From Kiritimatiellia bacterium (GTDB taxonomy: Bacteria; Verrucomicrobiota; Kiritimatiellia; RFP12; UBA1067): a DNA stretch of 7,064 nucleotides. The position numbers were made by a program, and so were the translations under genes. The stretch spans positions 1-7,064 of the forward strand of contig JAFVZE010000160.1 in the NCBI GenBank assembly GCA_017508315.1. Reading direction: 5' to 3'. The notes beneath the pieces are model-generated. The model made no database searches and was not told where the DNA came from. It saw nothing but the letters and a program-made list of their open reading frames with translations. Shown in pieces: positions 1 through 5,734 of the stretch (the first letter of the stretch is position 1; every line of letters begins with the position of its first letter).

Positions 1-16
1 GGTGCCGTTCAATTTA

Positions 17-25
17 TGGTATAAT
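17..25 (+). promoter_or_regulatory. Extended -10 promoter core for the hisB unit
   Basis: A perfect TATAAT hexamer (20-25) is preceded by TG at 17-18 with one base between, giving the extended -10 form TGnTATAAT. Such promoters can work without a good -35 box; the -35 position here lies off the left edge and cannot be judged. Transcription would start around 31-33, leaving a leader of about 22-24 bases before the preferred hisB start at 55. The same ten bases, ATGGTATAAT, recur at 3051-3060 before serS, which supports a real promoter. The start site is inferred. Confidence 0.7.
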
Positions 26-42
26 TGAAACCGATGTCAAAC

Positions 43-48
43 GGAGAG
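43..48 (+). promoter_or_regulatory. Ribosome binding site that decides the hisB start
   Basis: GGAGAG lies six bases before the ATG at 55, a normal Shine-Dalgarno spacing. The other in-frame candidates fit less well. TTG at 25 overlaps the -10 box, ATG at 34 would sit almost at the predicted transcript end, ATG at 49 directly abuts this site, and ATG at 67 has no purine-rich sequence in place. Confidence 0.65.
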
Positions 49-54
49 ATGTTT

Positions 55-651
55 ATGCCGCATAATATGCGAAACGCAACGATAGAGCGGAACACGAAAG
101 AGACGAGGATAAAACTCGATCTTGCGCTCGACGGCGCCGGATCGGGAGAGATCGACACCGGAATCGGGTTTTTCGACCATATGCTCGAGCTCCTCAAAAA
201 GCACGCGCTCGTGGATCTTTCGGTCAAAGCCGAAGGCGACCTGAAAGTCGACTACCACCACACGGTCGAGGATGTCGGGCTGGTTTTCGGCCAGGCGCTC
301 AACCGGGCGCTGGGCGAACGCAAGGGGATCGTCCGTTACGGTTTTGCGTCGGTTCCGATGGACGAGGCGCTTTGCGAAACTTCGCTCGATCTCGGCGGAC
401 GTCCTTTTCTCGTGATGCAGTCGGCGATGAAGCATATGTTCGTCAGGGATTTCGAGGTGAAACTCGTGGAGGAATTCTTCCGCGCCGTTTCCGTGGAGGC
501 TCGCGCGAACATCCATCTTCGCCAGATCTACGGCGACGAGGCTCATCACGTGTGCGAAGGGCTTTTCAAGAGTTTCGCGAGGGCGCTTCGTCAGGCGGTT
601 GCCATTGATCCCAAGGAGACAGGAATACCAAGCAGTAAAGGAGTGATATGA
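55..651 (+). CDS. hisB: Imidazoleglycerol-phosphate dehydratase (HisB, monofunctional)
   Basis: Cytoplasmic enzyme of histidine synthesis that dehydrates imidazole glycerol phosphate to imidazole acetol phosphate, using manganese. The 198-residue length matches the monofunctional family, with no fused HisN-type phosphatase domain. The family signatures are all present: TGIGFFDHML (35-44), the first metal motif DYHHTVEDVG (66-75), MDEAL (102-106), ANIHLRQIYG (151-160), and the second metal motif EAHHVCE (162-168). The C-terminus, IPSSKGVI, is the usual family ending. Likely metal or catalytic residues are H42, H68, H69, E72, H153, H164, H165 and E168. ATG at 55 is chosen for its Shine-Dalgarno site; ATG at 67 would also give a normal protein start. 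The stop overlaps the next gene's start by four bases (ATGA). No other his gene is visible here, so hisB appears separated from a his operon, as often happens outside the enterics. Confidence 0.97.
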   Translation: MPHNMRNATIERNTKETRIKLDLALDGAGSGEIDTGIGFFDHMLELLKKHALVDLSVKAEGDLKVDYHHTVEDVGLVFGQALNRALGERKGIVRYGFASVPMDEALCETSLDLGGRPFLVMQSAMKHMFVRDFEVKLVEEFFRAVSVEARANIHLRQIYGDEAHHVCEGLFKSFARALRQAVAIDPKETGIPSSKGVI

Positions 652-1556
652 ACAGACGTGAATTTCTACTGGCATCCGCGGCGGCCGCGGGATTGTCGGG
701 ATGCGCTTCGCTTTCTTCCAAGCCCGAGGGCGGAAGGATTCTTTACGGAGCTTGCCGACCGTTCGGCGACACCAAGCTTATGAAGTCGATCGGTTATGAC
801 TTCTTTGAGTGCAACGCGTCGTCGACGTTCATTCCGACCAAGGGAGGTGACGACTGGAAGCGCCAGAAGGAAATGCTTCTTTCGCTTCCGCTTCCTCTGC
901 GCAGCAGCAACGGTTTCATTCCCGGCACGTTCCGCCTTACCGGTCCGAAGGCCGATTTCGCTCCGGCGCTCGATTATGCCGAAACCATCCTTCGCCGCGC
1001 CGAAGAGATCGGCACCAAGACCATCGTCTTCGGTTCCGGCGGCGCGCGCAACGTTCCCGGCGATTTCACGGCCAAGGACCGCAAGCTTCAGCCGAACCTT
1101 GAAGAAGGTACGGCTCAGTATACCGAGTTCTGCCGCCAACTCTGCAGGCGTGTTTCTGATCTGAAGACGGTTTCGATCGTTATTGAGCCGCTCCGTCCGA
1201 ACGAGTCGAACATCATAAACTACGTATGGCAGGGCGTGCAGATATGCGACGACGTGAAGTCTCCGCGTCTGCAGATGCTCGCCGACATCTTCCACATGAT
1301 GATGGGCCGCGAGACCGCCGACTCCATCCGGCTGGCCGGTTGCATGCTCAAGCACTGCCATATCGCCTCCTACGGCACGCGGCAGTTCCCCGGCAGCGAT
1401 CCGGCGACCGTCGCTCGTCTGCGTCCGTATTTCGCCGCGCTCAAGGACATCGGCTATACCGGCGGAGTCAGCTGCGAATGCGGCTGGGGCGCCAAGGGTG
1501 ATCTTGCCAAAAACCTTGAAATCGCGCTCAAGACGATGAAAGGGCTTGAGGCGTAA
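648..1556 (+). CDS. Predicted exported sugar isomerase/epimerase-like TIM-barrel lipoprotein
   Basis: A 302-residue protein of the xylose-isomerase-like TIM-barrel superfamily (sugar phosphate isomerase/epimerase, AP_endonuc_2 fold). The N-terminus reads NRREFLL (2-8), then an alanine-rich stretch and the lipobox LSGC with Cys19. This resembles a twin-arginine signal joined to a lipoprotein signal, so export and lipid anchoring are predicted. The expected metal-site pattern can be traced: E180 in IVIEPLRP, D213 and H216 in LADIFHMM, H236/H238 in HCHIASYG, R245 near PGSD, and E277 in VSCECGWG. These resemble the Glu-Asp-His-Glu ligands of tagatose 3-epimerase relatives. The substrate cannot be read from sequence. 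AAAGGAG four bases upstream and the ATGA overlap with hisB make the ATG at 648 secure. MATE follows after three bases. Export of a family that is usually cytoplasmic is the odd point; a periplasmic sugar or inositol-type substrate is possible. Confidence 0.85.
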   Translation: MNRREFLLASAAAAGLSGCASLSSKPEGGRILYGACRPFGDTKLMKSIGYDFFECNASSTFIPTKGGDDWKRQKEMLLSLPLPLRSSNGFIPGTFRLTGPKADFAPALDYAETILRRAEEIGTKTIVFGSGGARNVPGDFTAKDRKLQPNLEEGTAQYTEFCRQLCRRVSDLKTVSIVIEPLRPNESNIINYVWQGVQICDDVKSPRLQMLADIFHMMMGRETADSIRLAGCMLKHCHIASYGTRQFPGSDPATVARLRPYFAALKDIGYTGGVSCECGWGAKGDLAKNLEIALKTMKGLEA

Positions 1557-1559
1557 AAG

Positions 1560-2972
1560 TTGAAACCGGCGCCGTTCCGCATAAAACTCAGGACTGAAAA
1601 GCTCGCCACGGGGAAGATCGGTCGGCTGATCGTGGAGTACTCGTGGCCCGCGCTGGTGGCGATGAGCCTCAACGCGCTTTATGCCGTGGTGGATCGGTTT
1701 TACATCGGACGCGGCTGCGGCGAAGCGGCGATGGCCGGGCTCACGCTCGCTTTTCCGGTGATGATGCTCTTCGGAGCTTTCGGCGTGTTCGTCGGGGCGG
1801 GACACGCCGCGTTGCTGTCGATCAAACTCGGGGAAAAGGATCGCGTCGCCTGCGAAAAACTGCTCGGCGAACTGGTGGCTCTCAAATTTCTTTTCTTTCT
1901 CGTTCTGCCGCCGCTCGTATTTTTCAATCTCGACACCGTGCTGGGCTGGTGCGGCGGCGACAAAGTTAGCGCCGAGGCCTTTGACTGCGCGGTGAAGTAT
2001 CTCCGTCTGGTGGTTTTCTCGCATCTGTTCTCCCATCTCGCCTTCGGGTTTTCGGCGATGATGCGCGCCGAAGGCGGCGCCGTAGAGTCGATGATGTGCA
2101 TGGTGGTGGGATTCGGTCTTAATCTTGTTCTTGATCCGATACTGATATTCGGTTTCGATATGGGAATCGGGGGGGCGGCCTGGGCGACCAATGCGGCGAT
2201 GGCGGCGAGCTGCTTTTATGCGCTTTCGTATTATCTTCGCGGAAAGTCCGCGGTCAAGTTTAGACTGCGGCGCATCGGCATCTACCGCGAATATCTTGTC
2301 CGGGCCTCCGGTATCGGATTCGCGCCTTTTCTGCAGCACTTCCTCGGTTCTGCCATCAACGTTTCGCTGGCGGTCGCCTTCGCCAAGTGGGCGGCGGACG
2401 AGACCGAGGCGACTATGCAGATAGCGTCGCTCGGCGTGCTTCAGAGTATGCTCATTTTGATGCTTATGCCGGTTCTCGGCGCCCAGCAGGGGCTTCAGCC
2501 GATAATCGGCTACAACTGGGGCGCACGCAACTACCGGCGGGTGCGCGAAACGGTTATGACCGGTCTTTGGATGACGACGGCTCTGGTGGTCGCAGCCTGC
2601 ATAATTCAAACCGTTCCGCCGCTGCCGGAGCTGATGGCGCGGATGTTCGTCTCCTCCGGCAATCCGACTCTCCTGAAGACGGCCGCATCGGATTTGCAGA
2701 TATGCAACTGCATGCTTTGGTGCATATCGCTCAATATCGTGGCCACTACATATTTCCAATCCATCGGCAAGCCGGTGGTGGCGATTGTTCTTTCGACGCT
2801 CAGACAGGGTTTTTGCATATTGCCGGTAATCTGGTTTCTGCCTTACCTTATGGAGAACAGGACGTTGGCGATATTGCTTTCAATGCCAGTTTCCGACATT
2901 GTCTGCTGTCTTTTGACGGTTGTTCCTTTCTCTTTGCACATGCGCTTCCTTTCCAGGGTGAAGCAAAAATGA
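1560..2972 (+). CDS. MATE family efflux transporter
   Basis: A 470-residue inner-membrane protein of the multidrug and toxic compound extrusion family, which exports cationic drugs or metabolites using sodium or proton gradients. Length and repeated hydrophobic segments fit the usual 12-helix, two-bundle fold. Family landmarks in order are LATGKIGRLI (15-24) just before helix 1, LNALYAVVDRFYIG (37-50), MMRAEGG (167-173), LDPILIFGFDMGIGGAAWAT (191-210), and GLQPIIGYNWGARNYRRVRE (311-330), which begins the mid-protein loop. It looks closest to the MepA/NorM-like bacterial branch; the substrate is unknown. The start is TTG at 1560. GAGG at 1548-1551 is eight bases upstream, and the N-terminal family motif requires a start before the next ATG, which falls inside helix 1. 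The gene begins three bases after the stop of the TIM-barrel gene and in the same frame, so it is probably translated by coupling. It is the last gene of unit 1; no convincing terminator follows. Confidence 0.95.
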   Translation: MKPAPFRIKLRTEKLATGKIGRLIVEYSWPALVAMSLNALYAVVDRFYIGRGCGEAAMAGLTLAFPVMMLFGAFGVFVGAGHAALLSIKLGEKDRVACEKLLGELVALKFLFFLVLPPLVFFNLDTVLGWCGGDKVSAEAFDCAVKYLRLVVFSHLFSHLAFGFSAMMRAEGGAVESMMCMVVGFGLNLVLDPILIFGFDMGIGGAAWATNAAMAASCFYALSYYLRGKSAVKFRLRRIGIYREYLVRASGIGFAPFLQHFLGSAINVSLAVAFAKWAADETEATMQIASLGVLQSMLILMLMPVLGAQQGLQPIIGYNWGARNYRRVRETVMTGLWMTTALVVAACIIQTVPPLPELMARMFVSSGNPTLLKTAASDLQICNCMLWCISLNIVATTYFQSIGKPVVAIVLSTLRQGFCILPVIWFLPYLMENRTLAILLSMPVSDIVCCLLTVVPFSLHMRFLSRVKQK

Positions 2973-2993
2973 TACGATGAATTGATAATGGCA

Positions 2994-3039
2994 ACACTTC
3001 CACACCGGCAACATGGAAAGGTGTAAACGGCAGACCTTT
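2994..3039 (+). repeat. Weak overlapping inverted repeats in the gap before serS
   Basis: The 120-base gap between the MATE gene and serS has several short pairings. ACAC-TTCCA (2994-3002) can pair with TGGAA-ag-GTGT (3014-3024). ACACC (3002-3006) can instead pair with GGTGT (3020-3024). AAAGGT (3017-3022) can pair with ACCTTT (3034-3039). These exclude one another. GGCAACA also occurs twice (2990-2996 and 3007-3013). No run of T follows, so this is not a standard intrinsic terminator. It could be a weak terminator, an operator beside the downstream promoter, or chance. Confidence 0.25.
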
Positions 3040-3051
3040 AGGGCGCAAAAA

Positions 3052-3060
3052 TGGTATAAT
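3052..3060 (+). promoter_or_regulatory. Extended -10 promoter core for the serS unit
   Basis: TATAAT at 3055-3060 is preceded by TG at 3052-3053 with one base between, again TGnTATAAT. No good TTGACA-like box lies 16-18 bases upstream (the sequence there is around AGACCTT), so the extended -10 probably carries recognition. Transcription would begin near 3067, giving a leader of roughly 26 bases before serS. That is too short for a T-box or other riboswitch. Confidence 0.72.
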
Positions 3061-3079
3061 AACAGTCAATCGAACCAAC

Positions 3080-3084
3080 GAGGA
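3080..3084 (+). promoter_or_regulatory. serS ribosome binding site
   Basis: GAGGA ends eight bases before the ATG at 3093. It confirms the serS start and fits the family N-terminus, MIDIKKLREE. Confidence 0.7.
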
Positions 3085-3092
3085 AGCATTCA

Positions 3093-4373
3093 ATGATAGA
3101 CATCAAGAAACTCCGTGAGGAATTCGACGCTACCGCCGCGGCGCTCGCCCGGCGCGGCGTGGAAAAGGCGGTGCTGGAGAAAGCCCGCGATCTTGACGCG
3201 AAGCGCCGCGAACTCATCGCCGAGACCGAGACTTTGAAGGCCAAACGCAACGCCGCGTCGAAGGACATCGGCCGCATCGCCAAGGAGGGCGGCGACATCG
3301 CCGCCGCGAAGGAGGAGATGCGCAAGGTAGGCGACCGGATCGCCGAAATTGACCGTGAACTTTCCACGGTCGAAAGCGAACTTAAAGAAACGCTTCTGAT
3401 GGTGCCGAACATCCCTGCGCCGGAGATTCCCACCGGCATGGATTCTTCCGCCAACGTCGAAGTGAAGAAAGTCGGCGAGTGGAAAGATCCCGATTTCGAG
3501 ATTCTCGACCATATGGCGATCGGCGAAAAGCTCGGCATCTTCGATTTCCCGCGCGGCGTCAAGCTCACCGGCACGGGCTTTCCCGTCATTCTGGGGCAGG
3601 GCGCGAAGCTCCAGCGAGCGCTGATCCAGTATATGCTCGATCTCCACTGTGAGAAGCAGGGCTACACCGAGATGCTTCCGCCGTTCGTCGTCAATTCTGA
3701 GTCGATGACGGGTACGGGGCAGCTTCCCAAGTTCACAGAGGATCTCTACCACTGCCAGATCGACGACTTCTGGCTCATCCCGACTGCGGAAGTTCCGGTC
3801 ACCAACTTCTACCGCGACGACATTCTCGCGGCGAAGGACCTTCCCGTGAAGCTCACCGCCTACACGCCGTGCTTCCGCCGCGAAGCGGGCTCGGCGGGCA
3901 AGATGACGCGCGGAATGCTCCGCGTCCACCAGTTCGACAAGGTGGAGATGGTCAACTTCGTCCATCCCGATACTTCGTTCGATCAGCTTGAGATTCTCGT
4001 CGGCGAAGCCGAAGACGTCCTCAAAGGATTGGGCCTCCACTACCGCATTCTTCAGCTCTGCTCGGGAGATATGGGCTTTTCGGCCGCCAAATGCTACGAC
4101 CTCGAACTGTGGGCGCCGGGCGAGAAGCAGTGGCTTGAGGTTTCCTCCTGCTCCTGCTTCACCGATTATCAGGCGCGGCGTCTCAACTGCCGCTTCAAGG
4201 ACGCCGACGGCAAGACGAAGCTCTGCCACACCTTGAACGGTTCGGGCGTGGCGCTGCCGCGTCTTATGGTCGCGCTCCTGGAGCAGCACCAGAACGCCGA
4301 CGGCTCGGTGACGATCCCGGAAGTGCTCAGACCCTACATGAACGGGCAGGAAAAACTTCTTCCCGTGAAATGA
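3093..4373 (+). CDS. serS: Seryl-tRNA synthetase (SerRS)
   Basis: Cytoplasmic class II aminoacyl-tRNA synthetase that activates serine with ATP and charges tRNA-Ser (and tRNA-Sec where present). At 426 residues it has the usual bacterial length. Residues 1 to about 105 form the tRNA-binding helical arm: charged coiled coil, with MVPNIPAPEIP (103-113) marking its end. The catalytic domain shows GTGQLPKF (207-214), the serine-site TAEVPVTN (231-238), motif 2 FRREAGSAGK (261-270) running into RVHQFDKVEM (277-286), SSCS before DYQARR (351-363), and motif 3 LNGSGVALPR (381-390) with the class II arginine R390. The C-terminus PEVLRPYM is typical. Two positions depart from the common consensus as I know it: M271 where the motif 2 loop usually has Asp (GKDTRG), and C355 where SSCSN is common. 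Its stop overlaps the next start as ATGA. Confidence 0.98.
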   Translation: MIDIKKLREEFDATAAALARRGVEKAVLEKARDLDAKRRELIAETETLKAKRNAASKDIGRIAKEGGDIAAAKEEMRKVGDRIAEIDRELSTVESELKETLLMVPNIPAPEIPTGMDSSANVEVKKVGEWKDPDFEILDHMAIGEKLGIFDFPRGVKLTGTGFPVILGQGAKLQRALIQYMLDLHCEKQGYTEMLPPFVVNSESMTGTGQLPKFTEDLYHCQIDDFWLIPTAEVPVTNFYRDDILAAKDLPVKLTAYTPCFRREAGSAGKMTRGMLRVHQFDKVEMVNFVHPDTSFDQLEILVGEAEDVLKGLGLHYRILQLCSGDMGFSAAKCYDLELWAPGEKQWLEVSSCSCFTDYQARRLNCRFKDADGKTKLCHTLNGSGVALPRLMVALLEQHQNADGSVTIPEVLRPYMNGQEKLLPVK

Positions 4374-5731
4374 AAAGAGCGGTTGTGATGCTCTCGGCGG
4401 CGCTTGGCGCCGCCGCCGCTTTTGCGGAGGTCGTTTTCGACGCCGGCGCGGATCTGCGCGTGCGTCAGGAATTCTACGACAATGTGATGGGACTTCCCGG
4501 CGGCGGACTTCAAAGCAAGTCACCGTACGGGAAATACGTCAACCGTATGCGATTCCGTCCACGGGTGTGGGGCGAGGTCAAATTCGGAGACAAGTTGCGG
4601 ATTTATTCGCGTCTCGCCGACGAATTTCGCTGGAATGTTCAGCCGAACACGCGCTCGAGCGTTTTCCCCGACGAGATCTTCCTTGACAATCTGTTCATCG
4701 AAAGCAAGGGTCTTTTCGACGGCTTCCTCGATTTTACCGTAGGGCGTCAGGATATTTACAATCTCTACGGACTTGACCATATTTTCCAGGACGGAACTCC
4801 CGGGGACGGTTCTCGCTCGCTGTATTCGGACATGGCGCGTTTCACGCTCAACTTCGAAGACGATTCGAAGCTTGATTTCTTCGCGCTTTACGATCACGAC
4901 GACAACCATCTGCGCTGGGGTTCGCGCCGCAGCGACCACCGTTCGCTCACCGGCCTTGGGGAGCCTGACGCGGAAAGTGAGCGCGATGAATGGGGTTTGG
5001 GCGCGATCTGGTCGTCTACACTGGCCGAAACTCTGCCTTATCAACTTTTTGTCATGCACAAGAATACCGCCTCGTACAGGCGCGGGAACTTAAAGCGCCC
5101 GTCGACGCGCCGTGAGCTTGCCGGTATCAAACTTACGCCGCAGCTCACCGACGAGTGGTCGCTGGAATTCGACGCGATGGGGCAGATCGGCGAGAACGGC
5201 AGCGGCGATACGCTCTACGGCTGGTCGGGCTATTCTGGAATCAGCTGGAAAAGCGCGGACGGGTCTTCGGTAAAACCGTTCGGTTCGCTGGGTCTTGTTT
5301 TCATGAGCGGATCGAAGGATACCGCCGAAATCGACGGCGGCCACGGCGCTTGGGACCCGATGTGGGCGCGCGCGGTGCGCTACAGCGAAATGTTCTCGTA
5401 CGGTCCGCAGTACGGCGTTTGCTGGTGGAGCAACCTCATGTACGCGAGATTCGACGCCGGGCTTGAGTTCGGACGCAGACACGATCTGACGATTTCCACC
5501 GGTCCCATGTTCGCCATGGCGGATGACGAGCTCGGCGGCGACGACGGGAGTTTCAAAGGATGCCTGCACACCCTGCGCTATAACTTCCCCCTCATGCTCG
5601 CCGATAAATCGAAGGGCGAACGCTTCGAGATTCTCGGACATATCCACGCCGAACTTTTCAATCCCGGCGATTATTTCGCGAGCGACCGCCCCGCCTACTT
5701 CCTGCGCTGGCAGGTGGAATTCAAGTTCTGA
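4370..5731 (+). CDS. Outer-membrane beta-barrel protein, alginate-export porin-like
   Basis: A 453-residue predicted outer-membrane channel. Residues 1-19 form a signal peptide (MKR, a hydrophobic core, then AFA before Glu20) without a lipobox. The mature part is rich in alternating aromatic/hydrophobic and polar strands with acidic turns, and ends in WQVEFKF, a terminal Phe of the beta-signal type that the barrel assembly machinery recognises. Segments VGRQDIYNLYG (124-134), SDMARFTL (153-160), the strand-rich 249-295 and FDAGLEFGRR (361-370) resemble the GRQ, R-x-D and later strands of the alginate-export (AlgE-like) family; this match is from memory and moderate. The substrate is unknown and need not be alginate. 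The start overlaps the serS stop by four bases. The nearest Shine-Dalgarno-like AGGA is 18 bases away, too far, so translation probably depends on coupling to serS. A binding-protein gene follows after three bases in the same frame. Confidence 0.72.
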   Translation: MKRAVVMLSAALGAAAAFAEVVFDAGADLRVRQEFYDNVMGLPGGGLQSKSPYGKYVNRMRFRPRVWGEVKFGDKLRIYSRLADEFRWNVQPNTRSSVFPDEIFLDNLFIESKGLFDGFLDFTVGRQDIYNLYGLDHIFQDGTPGDGSRSLYSDMARFTLNFEDDSKLDFFALYDHDDNHLRWGSRRSDHRSLTGLGEPDAESERDEWGLGAIWSSTLAETLPYQLFVMHKNTASYRRGNLKRPSTRRELAGIKLTPQLTDEWSLEFDAMGQIGENGSGDTLYGWSGYSGISWKSADGSSVKPFGSLGLVFMSGSKDTAEIDGGHGAWDPMWARAVRYSEMFSYGPQYGVCWWSNLMYARFDAGLEFGRRHDLTISTGPMFAMADDELGGDDGSFKGCLHTLRYNFPLMLADKSKGERFEILGHIHAELFNPGDYFASDRPAYFLRWQVEFKF

Positions 5732-5734
5732 TCG

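Noticed and set aside
25..54. Longer hisB starting at TTG 25 or ATG 34
   Set aside because: TTG 25 overlaps the -10 hexamer and ATG 34 lies at about the predicted transcript start; neither has a Shine-Dalgarno site, while ATG 55 does, and HisB homologues begin close to it.
666..2759. 697-codon open frame on the minus strand across the TIM-barrel and MATE genes
   Set aside because: It is antisense to two clear family members that share one plus-strand frame, so one shadow frame stays open through both. Its translation is low-complexity, rich in Arg, His, Glu and Ala, with no recognisable domain.
2973..3092. T-box or other amino-acid-responsive leader before serS
   Set aside because: The promoter core ends only 32 bases before the serS start, so the leader would be about 26 bases, far too short for a T-box, and there is no T-box consensus.
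3090..4523. 477-codon open frame on the minus strand opposite serS
   Set aside because: It lies opposite a textbook SerRS. Its translation is Arg/Glu/His-rich with no recognisable motif; it is explained by codon bias in a GC-rich gene.
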